Part shown: positions 16,260 to 25,477 of the stretch, one piece after another
Position numbering within the stretch: the first letter of the stretch is position 1
Layout: each line of letters starts with the position of its first letter
From: Azospirillum sp. OGB3
GTDB taxonomy: Bacteria > Pseudomonadota > Alphaproteobacteria > Azospirillales > Azospirillaceae
Assembly: GCF_014192915.1 (NCBI RefSeq)
Contig: NZ_JACHYN010000003.1
Coordinates: forward strand, 186,001 to 250,000
Length of the DNA: 64,000 nt
Direction: 5' to 3'
Made by a program: the position numbers and the translations under genes
The notes under the pieces: generated by a model
What the model saw: only the letters and a program-made list of their open reading frames with translations
Told to the model about the DNA's origin: nothing
Database searches by the model: none

Positions 16260-18020
16260 ATGAACATCTTCAAGGTCTTCGAGAACGACATCCGCAAGCT
16301 GCTGGACGAGCTGGCCGCCGAAGGCCAGATCCCGGCGGGGCTCGACACCGCGCGCCTGACGGTGGAGCCGCCGCGCGAGGCGGCGCACGGCGACCTGTCG
16401 ACCAACGCGGCGATGATCCTGGCCAAGCCGGCGGGCAAGCCGCCCCGTGCGCTGGCCGAGCTGCTGGTGGCGAAGCTGAAGACCCGCCCCGACGTGGCGA
16501 GCGCCGAGATCGCCGGTCCGGGCTTCGTGAACCTGCGCCTGTCGGCCGAGGTCTGGCGCGACCGCATCCGCGACGTGCTGACCGCCGGCACCGCCTATGG
16601 CGAGAGCACGCTGGGCGGCCAGCGTCCCGTGAATGTCGAATACGTGTCGGCCAACCCCACCGGCCCGCTGCACGCCGCCCACGGCCGCGGCGCCGTCTTC
16701 GGCGACGCGCTGGCCGCGCTGCTGGAGAAGGCGGGCTACGCCGTCAGCCGCGAATATTACATCAACGACGCCGGCGCCCAGGTCGACGTGCTGGGCCGCT
16801 CCACCTTCTTGCGCTACCGCGAGGCGCTGGGCGAGGACATCGGCGAGATTCCGGCGGGCCTCTATCCCGGCGAGTATCTGAAGGAGGTCGGGCAGGCCCT
16901 GGCCGAGCGCGACGGCAGCAAGTGGGTCGGCGCGGACGAGGCCGACTGGCTGCCCGCCTGCCGCGACTTCGCCATCGCCACGATCATGGAATGGATCAAG
17001 GAGGACCTCGGCGTCCTCGGCGTCCGCATGGACGTCTACAGCTCGGAGCGCGCGCTGGTGAAGGCCGGGGCGGTGGACACGGCGCTGAAGGCGCTGGAGG
17101 ACCGCGGCCTGATCTATGTCGGCGTGCTGGAGCCGCCCAAGGGCAAGAAGCCCGACGACTGGGAGCCGCGCCCGCAGACCCTGTTCAAGTCCACCGACTT
17201 CGGCGACGACGTCGACCGCCCGCTGAAGAAGTCGGACGGGTCCTTTACCTACTTCTCCAACGACATCGCCTATCACTACGACAAGCACCGCCGCGGCTTC
17301 GACCTGCAGATCGACGTGTGGGGCGCCGACCATGGCGGCTACGTCAAGCGCATGCAGGCGGCGACCACGGCGATCACCGAGGGCAAGGCGTCGCTGGACG
17401 TGAAGCTCTGCCAGCTCGTCCATCTGATGAAGAACGGCGAGCCGGTGAAGATGTCCAAGCGCGCCGGCACCTTCGTGACGCTGCGCGACGTGATCGAGGA
17501 GGTCGGGCGCGACGTCGTCCGCTTCATCATGCTGACCCGCCGCAACGACCAGACGCTGGACTTCGACTTCGCCAAGGTCGTCGAGCAGTCGAAGGACAAC
17601 CCGGTCTTCTACGTGCAGTACGCCCACGCCCGCTGCCGCTCGGTCCTGCGCCACGCCGCGACGGCGCTGCCGGGGGCCGACCTGTCGCTGGCGGCGCTGG
17701 CCGCCAGGGCCAACCTTGCCCGCCTCGACAGCGAGGAGGAGATGGCGCTGGCCAAGCGCATGGCGACCTGGCCGCGTCTGGTCGAGTCCGCCGCCGAGGC
17801 GCACGAGCCGCACCGCGTGGCCTTCTACCTCTACGACCTCGCCAGCGACTTCCACGCGCTGTGGAACAAGGGCCGCGACGACACCAGCCTGCGCTTCCTG
17901 ATCGACGGCGACGAGGAGGTGACGGTGGCCCGTCTGGCGCTGGTCAGCGCGGTCGCCACGGTGGTCGCCTCCGGCCTCGCCGTGATGGGTGTGGAGCCGG
18001 TGGAGGAAATGCGGTCATGA
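16260..18020 (+). CDS. argS: Arginine--tRNA ligase
   Basis: 586 residues, class I aminoacyl-tRNA synthetase. N-terminal Add1 domain (1-90), the HIGH-type motif in [19 protein letters not shown], the catalytic Rossmann core, the KMSKS-like segment [11 protein letters not shown], and the C-terminal DALR anticodon-binding domain (from about residue 460). It charges tRNA-Arg. The stop overlaps the start of the SPOR gene (ATGA), so the two are translationally coupled. Confidence 0.97.
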   Translation: MNIFKVFENDIRKLLDELAAEGQIPAGLDTARLTVEPPREAAHGDLSTNAAMILAKPAGKPPRALAELLVAKLKTRPDVASAEIAGPGFVNLRLSAEVWRDRIRDVLTAGTAYGESTLGGQRPVNVEYVSANPTGPLHAAHGRGAVFGDALAALLEKAGYAVSREYYINDAGAQVDVLGRSTFLRYREALGEDIGEIPAGLYPGEYLKEVGQALAERDGSKWVGADEADWLPACRDFAIATIMEWIKEDLGVLGVRMDVYSSERALVKAGAVDTALKALEDRGLIYVGVLEPPKGKKPDDWEPRPQTLFKSTDFGDDVDRPLKKSDGSFTYFSNDIAYHYDKHRRGFDLQIDVWGADHGGYVKRMQAATTAITEGKASLDVKLCQLVHLMKNGEPVKMSKRAGTFVTLRDVIEEVGRDVVRFIMLTRRNDQTLDFDFAKVVEQSKDNPVFYVQYAHARCRSVLRHAATALPGADLSLAALAARANLARLDSEEEMALAKRMATWPRLVESAAEAHEPHRVAFYLYDLASDFHALWNKGRDDTSLRFLIDGDEEVTVARLALVSAVATVVASGLAVMGVEPVEEMRS

Positions 18021-18964
18021 GGTATGAGGGCGATGCCAACTACGCCAGCGATCCCTACGGCACGCCGCCGCAACGGGGAGGTCGGCGCGGTCTGCTCGGC
18101 CTCGGTCTGGCGGTGGTCGGCATCGTGGCCTTCGCCGGTGCGATCGTCGTCGTCTACAGCGGCAAGGGGCAGAGCACGCCGGACGGCGGCCCGCCGCTGT
18201 TGATGGCCGACAGCGCGCCGACCAAGGCCCGTCCGGAGCAGCCCGGCGGCATGGAAGTGCCGCATCAGGACAAGTTGGTCTACGAGCGGCTGAACGACCG
18301 CGGGTCGAAGTCGCAGATCGAGCGCCTGCTGCCGCCGCCGGAGGAGCCGCTGCCGCGTCCGGTCGTGGCCCCCCAGGTGCCGCCGTCGCCGACCCTGCCG
18401 GAGGCGCCCGCGGTGGCCCAGCTTCCGCCGCCACCGCCGGGCTCCACCACCACGGTGCCGCGCCAGGACGGGGAGGGGGTTCCGCCGCCCGCCGCCGCTC
18501 CGGCTCCGCCGCCCGCCGTGGCCGCCCTTCCGGCCCCGGCTCCGGCCGCTCCGGCCGCTCCGGCGCCCAAGACCGCCCCGCCGCCCGCCGCCAAGCCGGC
18601 GCCCGCTCCGCCGCAGGCCCAGACACCGCCCGCGGCGCCCAAGCCGCAGCCCGCACCGCCGGTGGCCGCCGCCCCGGCTCCGCAGCCGGCCCCCGTTCCG
18701 GCGAAGGCGTCGGGTGGGGGGAACTGGCGTGTCCAGCTTGCCGCGGTGCGCAGCGAAGCCGAGGCATCGACGGAATGGAAGCGGCTGACCAGCCGCTACG
18801 GCGCCGCGCTCGGCGGGCTCTCGATGCAGGTCGCCAAGGCCGATCTGGGCGAGAAGGGCATCTTCTACCGCATCCAGGGCGTCGGCCTCGACGAGGAGCG
18901 CGCCAAGTCGGTCTGCGCCCAGCTCAAGTCCCAGAATGTGGGGTGTGTGGTTGTCCGTCCCTGA
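18017..18964 (+). CDS. SPOR domain cell-division/peptidoglycan-binding protein
   Basis: 315 residues. A short cytoplasmic N-terminus, a membrane helix at about 26-46 ([24 protein letters not shown]), a long Pro/Ala-rich periplasmic spacer (about 110-240) and a C-terminal SPOR domain ([22 protein letters not shown] ... [17 protein letters not shown]). SPOR domains bind denuded glycan at the septum. It overlaps argS by 4 bases and is followed by nagZ, a peptidoglycan recycling gene, which fits a cell-wall role. This order (argS-SPOR-nagZ-scpAB-tat) is widespread in alphaproteobacteria. Confidence 0.9.
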   Translation: MRYEGDANYASDPYGTPPQRGGRRGLLGLGLAVVGIVAFAGAIVVVYSGKGQSTPDGGPPLLMADSAPTKARPEQPGGMEVPHQDKLVYERLNDRGSKSQIERLLPPPEEPLPRPVVAPQVPPSPTLPEAPAVAQLPPPPPGSTTTVPRQDGEGVPPPAAAPAPPPAVAALPAPAPAAPAAPAPKTAPPPAAKPAPAPPQAQTPPAAPKPQPAPPVAAAPAPQPAPVPAKASGGGNWRVQLAAVRSEAEASTEWKRLTSRYGAALGGLSMQVAKADLGEKGIFYRIQGVGLDEERAKSVCAQLKSQNVGCVVVRP

Positions 18965-20042
18965 TCCGGCTTTGCCGAACGCCCGAAACGCGTCCGGACC
19001 TCGTCGCGCGGCCCATCCTGCGCCTCACCGTGCGGTGGTGTTCGGCGCCGCCGGCACCGCGCTGACCGCGGACGAGCGCGCCTTCTTCCGCGACGCCGAC
19101 CCGCTGGGCTTCATCCTGTTCCGGCGCAACTGCGAGACGCCGGAGCAGGTGCGCGCGCTGGTGGCAGAGATGCGCGCGGCGGTGGGCCGCGCCGACGCCC
19201 CCGTGCTGATCGACCAGGAGGGCGGTCGGGTGGCCCGCATGCGCCCGCCGCACTGGCCGGCCTTTCCGCCGATGCGCGCCTTCGGCGACCTCGCTGCCCG
19301 CGACGCCGACGCCGGGCGGGAGGCCGCCCGGATCAACGCCCGCCTGCTGGCGCTGATGCTGGCCGATTGCGGCGTGACGGTCGATTGCGCCCCGGTCTGC
19401 GACGTGCCGGTCGAGGGTGCCCACGACATCATCGGCGACCGCGCCTTCTGCGGCGATCCGGCCCGCGTGGCCGATCTGGCGCGGGCGACCTGCGAGGGGC
19501 TGATGGCCGGCGGCGTGCTGCCGGTCGTCAAGCATCTGCCCGGCCATGGCCGGGCCTTCGCCGACAGCCACGCCGAGCTGCCGGTGGTGGACGCCCCGCG
19601 CGCGGCGCTGGAGGCCACCGACTTCGCACCGTTCCGCGCCCTGGCCGACATGCCGCTCGGCATGGTCGCCCATGTGGTGCTGAAGGCCATCGACCCGGGC
19701 CAGCCCGCCAGCACCTCCGCCATCGTGGTGCGCGACGTGGTGCGCGGCGCCCCTATCGGCTTCGACGGTCTGCTGTTCAGCGACGACCTGTCGATGGGCG
19801 CGCTGGCCGGCGGCATGCGCGGCCGGGCCGAGGCGGTCCTCGCCGCCGGGCTGGACGTCGTGCTCCATTGCAACGGCGTGATGGAGGAGATGGTGGCGGT
19901 GGCCGAGGGCGTTCCGGCGATGAGCGGGGAAGCCGTCCGCCGCTGGGCGAGGGCCGAGGCGCTGCGTTGCCCGGCGCAGCCGGCGGACGCCGACGATCTG
20001 CGGGCGCGTCTGGCGGAATTGCTGGGAACTCCCCAGGTTTAG
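18936..20042 (+). CDS. nagZ: Beta-N-acetylhexosaminidase
   Basis: 368 residues from the ATG at 18936, which overlaps the end of the SPOR gene by 29 bases; GTG or TTG codons just downstream are alternative starts. Glycoside hydrolase family 3: FRDADPLGFILFRRN, DQEGGRVARMRPP, KHLPGHGRAFADSHAELP (with the catalytic His-Asp region) and SDDLSMGAL. It cleaves GlcNAc from muropeptides in the cytoplasm during peptidoglycan recycling. Confidence 0.93.
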   Translation: MWGVWLSVPDPALPNARNASGPRRAAHPAPHRAVVFGAAGTALTADERAFFRDADPLGFILFRRNCETPEQVRALVAEMRAAVGRADAPVLIDQEGGRVARMRPPHWPAFPPMRAFGDLAARDADAGREAARINARLLALMLADCGVTVDCAPVCDVPVEGAHDIIGDRAFCGDPARVADLARATCEGLMAGGVLPVVKHLPGHGRAFADSHAELPVVDAPRAALEATDFAPFRALADMPLGMVAHVVLKAIDPGQPASTSAIVVRDVVRGAPIGFDGLLFSDDLSMGALAGGMRGRAEAVLAAGLDVVLHCNGVMEEMVAVAEGVPAMSGEAVRRWARAEALRCPAQPADADDLRARLAELLGTPQV

Positions 20043-20096
20043 AGCCATGCTCAGGCTTCCCGGACCGGTCCGGGGAGCGCAACGGGAGAGACGTGC

Positions 20097-20783
20097 GTGC
20101 TGGAAGGTCTGATCGACCGCATACCGATGATCTTCGCGGTCGCCATCCCCGCGATCCTCGCCATCACCATGCACGAGGCGGCGCACGGCTTCGTGGCGAT
20201 GTGGCGCGGCGACGACACGGCGTGGCGGCTGGGCCGGGTGACGTTGAACCCGCTCCGCCACATCGATCCCCTGGGCACGGTGGTGCTGCCGGCGGTGATG
20301 TATTTCACCACCGGTTTCGTCTTCGGCTGGGCCAAGCCGGTGCCGGTGAATTTCGGGCGCCTGCACCACCCGCGCCGCGACATGGTCTGGGTGGCGCTGG
20401 CCGGGCCGGGGGTGAATTTCGTCCTGGCGCTGGTCTCCGCGATCGTCTGGGGCTTCACCAGCCCGCAGGGGGGAGCGACGGAGATGTGGGTCCGCGCCGC
20501 CCTGGAGGTGTCGGTCCTCGTCAACGTCGTGCTGATGGTCTTCAACATGATCCCGCTGCCGCCGCTCGACGGCGGGCGCGTGGCGGTCGGCATCCTGCCC
20601 GACGCGCTGGCCTTCCCACTGGCCCGGCTGGAGAAGTACGGGATGCTGATCCTGATCGGCGCCTTCTTCCTGCTGCCCTTCATCGGGCGGGAGCTGGGCA
20701 TGGACCTCAGCGTCTTCTCCTGGGTGCTCGGCCCGCCGGTGGATTACATGATCGAACTGATTCGCATCCTCAGCGGCAACTGA
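20097..20783 (+). CDS. Site-2 protease family (M50) membrane protein
   Basis: 228 residues with a GTG start. Metal-binding HEAAH (26-30) within a membrane helix and the second conserved segment NMIPLPPLDGGR near 145-156, which supplies the Asp ligand. About six membrane segments. This short subfamily without PDZ domain is typically encoded between nagZ and scpA in alphaproteobacteria. Substrates are unknown. It lies 54 bases after nagZ and 4 bases before scpA. Confidence 0.92.
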   Translation: MLEGLIDRIPMIFAVAIPAILAITMHEAAHGFVAMWRGDDTAWRLGRVTLNPLRHIDPLGTVVLPAVMYFTTGFVFGWAKPVPVNFGRLHHPRRDMVWVALAGPGVNFVLALVSAIVWGFTSPQGGATEMWVRAALEVSVLVNVVLMVFNMIPLPPLDGGRVAVGILPDALAFPLARLEKYGMLILIGAFFLLPFIGRELGMDLSVFSWVLGPPVDYMIELIRILSGN

Positions 20784-20787
20784 CGGC

Positions 20788-21594
20788 ATGGTCGGCAGGA
20801 AACCCCCGGATCATAAGGACGAGGGCGCCGAGGCGGTGAGCCCGGCGGAACAGCTCGTTCTCGTCCTGGACGGGTTCGAGGGGCCGCTCGACATGCTGCT
20901 GGCGCTGGGGCGCGAGCAGAAGGTGGACCTGACGAAGATTTCCATCCTCCAGCTCGCCGACCAATACCTCGCCTTCATCGCCGAGGCGCGGAAGGTGCGG
21001 CTGGAGCTTGCGGCGGATTATCTCGTCATGGCGGCGTGGCTGGCCTACCTGAAGTCCCGCCTGCTGATCCCGGAGGTCGAGGACGAGGAGCCCTCGGGCG
21101 AGGACATGGCGGCGGCGCTGGCCTTCCAGTTGCAGCGGCTGGAGGCGATGAAGGGGGCGGCGGCCCAACTGTTCGCCCGCCCGCAGCTCGGGGTGGACCG
21201 TTTCGCCCGTGGCGCCCCGGAGGACCTCGACATCCTGCGCAAGTCGGTCTTCCAGGTCACGCTCTACGACCTGCTGAAGGCCTATGGCGAGCATAAGAAG
21301 CGGCAGGAGGGCGGCGTCCTGCACATCGAGCCGGTGCGCCTCTATTCGCTGGAGGACGCGGTGCGCCGCCTGTCGGAGCTGCTGGGCCGCATGCCGGACT
21401 GGGCCACCCTGTCGAGTTTCCTGCCGGACGGTGTGCGCGGCGGGCTGCTGACCCGCTCGGCGCTGGCTGCTCATTTCGCGGCGACGCTGGAACTGGCCAA
21501 GGCGGGACGGGTGGAGCTTCGCCAGGACGGCGCCTTTTCCCCCATCTACGTCCGCCGGGCATCGCGCCGGCATGAACAGGGCGACGAGGAATGA
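20788..21594 (+). CDS. scpA: Segregation and condensation protein A
   Basis: 268 residues. Kleisin subunit of the Smc-ScpAB condensin: N-terminal FEGPLDMLLALGREQKVDLTKISILQLADQYL and ADYLVMAAWLAYLKSRLLIP are the hallmark helices; a C-terminal winged-helix region follows. Starts 4 bases after the M50 gene; its stop overlaps the scpB start (ATGA). Confidence 0.95.
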   Translation: MVGRKPPDHKDEGAEAVSPAEQLVLVLDGFEGPLDMLLALGREQKVDLTKISILQLADQYLAFIAEARKVRLELAADYLVMAAWLAYLKSRLLIPEVEDEEPSGEDMAAALAFQLQRLEAMKGAAAQLFARPQLGVDRFARGAPEDLDILRKSVFQVTLYDLLKAYGEHKKRQEGGVLHIEPVRLYSLEDAVRRLSELLGRMPDWATLSSFLPDGVRGGLLTRSALAAHFAATLELAKAGRVELRQDGAFSPIYVRRASRRHEQGDEE

Positions 21595-22244
21595 GCGGAC
21601 CCGACGGCATGATCCAGGAGATCGACAACCCGGAGGAGGTCGAGCAGCGATTGCGCGATCTGCGCCTGCTGGAGGCGCTGCTGTTCGCCTCCGCCGACCC
21701 GCTGGACGAGGAGACGCTGGGCCGGCGGCTGACGCGCGGCGCCGACGTCCGCGCCCTGCTGGAGGAATTGCGCGTCCATTACGCGGCGCGCGGGGTGAAC
21801 CTGATCCGCACCGGCGCCGGCTGGTCCTTCCGCACGGCGGTGGACCTCGCCCCGCTGCTGCGGCAGGAGGAGGAGGTTTCCAAGAAGCTGTCCCGCGCCG
21901 CCATCGAGACGCTGGCCATCATCGCCTACCACCAGCCGGTGACCCGTGCGGAGATCGAGGCGATCCGCGGCGTGGCGACCAGCAAGGGCACGCTGGACAT
22001 CCTGATGGAGAACGGCTGGATCCGGCCGGGCCGCCGCCGCGAGACGCCGGGGCGCCCGCTGACCTGGATCACCACCGACCATTTCCTCGATCATTTCGGC
22101 CTGGAGACGCTGCGCGACCTGCCAGGGGTGGAGGACCTGCGGGCCGCCGGCCTGCTCGATTCGCGGCCGGTGTTGCTGGGCATCGGCGGGGCGGGCCTGG
22201 AGGACGCCGAACCATCGGAAAACACTGACGATTCCGATACCTGA
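21591..22244 (+). CDS. scpB: Segregation and condensation protein B
   Basis: 217 residues. Two winged-helix domains: LRLLEALLFASADPLDEETLGRR and KKLSRAAIETLAIIAYHQPVTRAEIEAIRGV; typical GRPLTWITTDHFLDHFGL ending. It dimerises and binds ScpA in the condensin complex. Translationally coupled to scpA. A small hairpin (GAGCG-AAA-CGCTC, 22243-22255) overlaps its stop. Confidence 0.95.
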   Translation: MSGPDGMIQEIDNPEEVEQRLRDLRLLEALLFASADPLDEETLGRRLTRGADVRALLEELRVHYAARGVNLIRTGAGWSFRTAVDLAPLLRQEEEVSKKLSRAAIETLAIIAYHQPVTRAEIEAIRGVATSKGTLDILMENGWIRPGRRRETPGRPLTWITTDHFLDHFGLETLRDLPGVEDLRAAGLLDSRPVLLGIGGAGLEDAEPSENTDDSDT

Positions 22245-22258
22245 GCGAAACGCTCGAA

Positions 22259-22277
22259 AATAAGAACCATTTGCATC
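22259..22277. promoter_or_regulatory. Possible Fur-like box
   Basis: AATAAGAACCATTTGCATC resembles Fur-type boxes found before iron transport genes and lies about 76 bases upstream of the iron-type ABC ATPase gene. The match is by eye only; a weight-matrix scan would decide it. Confidence 0.35.
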
Positions 22278-22352
22278 TGGGTCGGCGCGCCGGTACTAAG
22301 GTCAATCGACCGCCATCAAACGACCCCCGGGCCGCTTCAGACTGGGACCGCC

Positions 22353-23666
22353 ATGGATCGTCCGTCCGTCACCGACGCCCGTCCTTTCTCCGCCTCAGGA
22401 GACGCCGTCTCCGAACCGCGCCCGCCCCGCCTGCGCACCGCGCTGCGCGACAAGGCGTCGGCCCTGTTCGGCCGCGGCGGCGCCGACCCGCGGGAGGGCG
22501 CGCCCTGCGAGGCCGCGCCCGTCACGCTGCCGGCCAACGGGCGGCATCTCGACGCCTTCGGTCCGCAGGGCGGCGGTGCCGCCATCGCGGTGGAGGCCCT
22601 GGCGCTGGACGCCGTCACCCACCGCTACGGGCGCGTCGTCGCCGTCGACGACGTCAGCGTGACCATCGGGGCGGGCGAGATCGTCTGCCTGTGCGGGCCG
22701 TCCGGTTGCGGCAAGTCCTCGCTGCTGCGCATCGCGGCGGGGCTGGAGCCGGTGCAGACCGGCTCCGTCCGGATCGGCGGAACGGTGGTGGCGGACGAGC
22801 GCGGCGCGGTGCCGCCGGAACGCCGCGGCGTCGGTCTCGTCTTCCAGGATTACGCGCTGTTTCCGCACCTGTCGGTGCTCGACAACGTGCGCTTCGGCCT
22901 GACCGCCCTGTACGGCGAGGCGCAGCGCAAGCGCGCGCTGGAGTCGCTGGGGCAGGTCGGCATGGCCGGCTACGCCGACTCCTTTCCGCACCATCTTTCC
23001 GGTGGTCAGCAGCAGCGCGTGGCGCTCGCCCGCGCCCTCGCCCCGAACCCGGCGGTTCTGCTTCTTGACGAGCCCTTCTCGGGACTGGACGCCCGGCTGC
23101 GCGAGCAGGTGCGCGACGAGACGCTGCACGTGCTGAAGCAGAACGGCGCCGCCACCATGCTGGTCACCCACGACCCGGAGGAGGCCATGTTCCTGGCCGA
23201 CCGCATCGCGCTGATGCGCGCCGGCAAGGTCGTTCAGGTCGGCAACCCGGTGGACCTCTACACCCGCCCGGTCAACGCCTTCGCCGCCGAGTTCTTCGGC
23301 GAGGTCAACCGGCTGGCGGGCATCGTGCAGGACGGGGCGGTGGACACACCGGTCGGCCCGATCCCCACGGAGATCGCCGACGGCACCGCCGTGGACGTGC
23401 TGATCCGCCCGGAGGCGCTGAAGCTGTCCGCCCAGCCCGCCGCCACGGTGCCCGCCGGCGACCTGCCGGTCCTGGCGCGCGTGATGGCGGCCCGTCTGCT
23501 GGGCCGGACCAGCCTGGTCCATCTCGACGTGCCGGACGGAAAGGGCGGGTCGGTGCATCTGCACTCCCGCATGCCGGGCCAGTTCCTGCCCGCCGAGCAA
23601 AGTCACGTTTCGGTGTGCATGGACCTGTGTCAGGCCTTCGTTTTTCCAGCCGGTGCACCCACTTAG
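22353..23666 (+). CDS. ABC transporter ATPase, iron(III)-type, with long N-terminal extension
   Basis: 437 residues. The ATPase core begins near residue 85: Walker A GPSGCGKSS, Q-loop VFQDYALFPHLS, signature LSGGQQQR, Walker B LLLDEPFSGLD and H-loop TMLVTHDPEEAMFLADR, followed by a C-terminal TOBE domain (VDVLIRPEALKLS). The pattern is that of FbpC/PotA-type ATPases; no permease or binding-protein gene is adjacent, so it is an orphan here. The N-terminal ~80 residues are Ala/Pro/Arg-rich and unusual for the family; a later internal start is possible, but no good ribosome binding site was seen. Confidence 0.85.
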   Translation: MDRPSVTDARPFSASGDAVSEPRPPRLRTALRDKASALFGRGGADPREGAPCEAAPVTLPANGRHLDAFGPQGGGAAIAVEALALDAVTHRYGRVVAVDDVSVTIGAGEIVCLCGPSGCGKSSLLRIAAGLEPVQTGSVRIGGTVVADERGAVPPERRGVGLVFQDYALFPHLSVLDNVRFGLTALYGEAQRKRALESLGQVGMAGYADSFPHHLSGGQQQRVALARALAPNPAVLLLDEPFSGLDARLREQVRDETLHVLKQNGAATMLVTHDPEEAMFLADRIALMRAGKVVQVGNPVDLYTRPVNAFAAEFFGEVNRLAGIVQDGAVDTPVGPIPTEIADGTAVDVLIRPEALKLSAQPAATVPAGDLPVLARVMAARLLGRTSLVHLDVPDGKGGSVHLHSRMPGQFLPAEQSHVSVCMDLCQAFVFPAGAPT

Positions 23667-23765
23667 TCGTTTGAGCGGTTTCGCCCGACCGATCGTTGCG
23701 GGAGGGGAACCTTTCTGCCATAGTGCCGCCCCGCCATTGGGCTGCCTGTTCAGGAAACGTGTGTC

Positions 23766-24059
23766 ATGGGATTCTCCAGCGTCTGGCATTGGGTCATCGT
23801 CCTTCTGATCGTCCTGCTCCTGTTCGGCGCCGGCAAGCTGCCGAAGGTCATGGGCGACCTCGCCAAGGGCATCAAGAACTTCAAGGCCGGCCTGAAGGAC
23901 GAGGAGGAGGGCACCGCCCCCGGCGCCGACTCCAAGGTCCTGCCGAACCAGCCGGTCCCGCCGGCCCAGCCGGTGTCCTCGGTCCATCCGGTTCCGCCCG
24001 CCCCGGTTCCGCCCGCTGCCGACCCCGGCGTGAAGAAGGACGAGACGGCCCGCACCTGA
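23766..24059 (+). CDS. tatA: Sec-independent translocase protein TatA
   Basis: 97 residues. N-terminal membrane helix ([20 protein letters not shown]), FG-hinge and amphipathic helix ([17 protein letters not shown]), then a Pro-rich tail. Forms the pore of the twin-arginine translocon. First gene of tatABC. Confidence 0.96.
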   Translation: MGFSSVWHWVIVLLIVLLLFGAGKLPKVMGDLAKGIKNFKAGLKDEEEGTAPGADSKVLPNQPVPPAQPVSSVHPVPPAPVPPAADPGVKKDETART

Positions 24060-24107
24060 CCGTCCGGCGCCGCCCATCCCCGCGCCGCTTCGAAAGGCTG
24101 AGGAGCC

Positions 24108-24632
24108 ATGTTCGACATCGCATGGTCGGAACTGATGGTCATCGCGGTCATCGCCCTCGTGGTGATCGGCCCGAAGGACCTGCCCAAGGCCATCTACACC
24201 CTGGGAAAATGGGTGAAGAAGGCGCGCGTCGTCGCGCGTGATTTCCAGGGCCACATCGACGACATGATGCGCGAGGCGGAGCTCGACGAGCTCCGCAAGG
24301 AGGCGCTGAAGGTCCGCGACACCAACCTCCAGAAGATGGTCGAGAACACGATCGATCCGAAGGGGGAACTCAAGGGCGCGTTCGACGTGGCGGCCGACAT
24401 CGGGGCAAACAACGGCCATTTTGGCAGCCCGCCGGAAGACGGCCCGGCCCCTGTGACTCCCGTCGGTTCGCCGCAAGTGACGGCGGCCCAGCCGCAGCCG
24501 GCGACCGAACCGCCGGTCACGGCTCCTCCACCTCCGGCTCCGCCCGCGGAATTCGTTCCGGCCCCGGCCCAGCCGCCGGTTCCGGCCTCCGCCGACGCCG
24601 CTGCGGCGGCAACCACGAACAAGCAGGCGTGA
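24108..24632 (+). CDS. tatB: Sec-independent translocase protein TatB
   Basis: 174 residues. MFDIAWSELMVIAVIALVVIGPKDLP is the TatB helix with its characteristic E8 and GP hinge; a long amphipathic region (to about 90) and a Pro/Ala-rich tail follow. It binds TatC in the substrate receptor complex. Confidence 0.96.
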   Translation: MFDIAWSELMVIAVIALVVIGPKDLPKAIYTLGKWVKKARVVARDFQGHIDDMMREAELDELRKEALKVRDTNLQKMVENTIDPKGELKGAFDVAADIGANNGHFGSPPEDGPAPVTPVGSPQVTAAQPQPATEPPVTAPPPPAPPAEFVPAPAQPPVPASADAAAAATTNKQA

Positions 24633-24636
24633 CCCA

Positions 24637-25458
24637 GTGTCCGGTGAAACGCGCATGACCGGCGAGACCGACGACGAGCTGGAAGAAAGCAAGATGCCGC
24701 TGATCGACCATCTGGTCGAACTGCGCAACCGTCTGATGTACGCGACGCTGGCGATCTTCATCGCCTTCTTCGTCTGCTACGCCTTCTCGGACCGCATCTA
24801 CAACTTCCTGGTCCAGCCCCTGGCCGACATCCTGGCCGGGCAGGGGCGGCGGATGATCTACACCGGCCTGACCGAAGCCTTCTTCACCTATGTGAAGGTG
24901 GCCTTCTGGGCCGGCTGCTTCCTATCCTTCCCCATCGTCGCCAGCCAGATCTGGATGTTCGTCGCGCCCGGCCTCTACAAGCATGAGCGCAAGGCCTTCC
25001 TGCCCTTCCTGGTGGCCACCCCGATCCTGTTCTTCCTGGGCGGGGCGATGGTCTACTACTTCATCTTCCCGCTGGCCTGGCGCTTCTTCCTGGGGTTCGA
25101 GTTCCACCCGGGCATGGACGCCGGCGCCCTGCCGATCGAGTTCGAGGCCCGCGTCAGCGAGTATCTCGGCCTTGTGATGCACCTGATCTTCGCCTTCGGT
25201 CTGGCCTTCCAGCTTCCGGTCCTGCTGACCCTGCTGATCCGCGCCGGGCTGCTGACGACGGAGACGCTGGCGACCAAGCGGCGCTACGCCATCGTGTTCG
25301 TGTTCGTCGTCGCGGCGGTCCTGACCCCGCCGGACGTCATCAGCCAGGTCGGCCTCGCCATCCCGCTGCTGGCGCTCTACGAGGTGTCGATCCTGATCGG
25401 CCGCCGCATCGAGAAGACGCGCGGCGACGCGGACGAGACGGAAGCCGAGCAGGCGTAA
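24637..25458 (+). CDS. tatC: Sec-independent translocase protein TatC
   Basis: 273 residues with a GTG start; an in-frame ATG follows at 24655. Six membrane helices; MPLIDHLVELRNRLMYA is the conserved signal-binding cytoplasmic N-terminus, and FYVKVAFWAG/FxPGLYKHERK loops are family hallmarks. Core of the Tat substrate receptor. Its stop lies in a hairpin shared with the convergent diguanylate cyclase. Confidence 0.96.
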   Translation: MSGETRMTGETDDELEESKMPLIDHLVELRNRLMYATLAIFIAFFVCYAFSDRIYNFLVQPLADILAGQGRRMIYTGLTEAFFTYVKVAFWAGCFLSFPIVASQIWMFVAPGLYKHERKAFLPFLVATPILFFLGGAMVYYFIFPLAWRFFLGFEFHPGMDAGALPIEFEARVSEYLGLVMHLIFAFGLAFQLPVLLTLLIRAGLLTTETLATKRRYAIVFVFVVAAVLTPPDVISQVGLAIPLLALYEVSILIGRRIEKTRGDADETEAEQA

Positions 25459-25477
25459 GGCCGTCGCGCCTTACGCC
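25452..25477. terminator. Shared hairpin between tatC and diguanylate cyclase
   Basis: GGCGTAAGG (25452-25460) and CCTTACGCC (25469-25477) pair perfectly over an 8-base loop. Each arm contains the stop codon (TAA) of one of the two convergent genes. No T-tract. A compact bidirectional terminator or 3'-end-protecting stem is likely. Confidence 0.5.
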
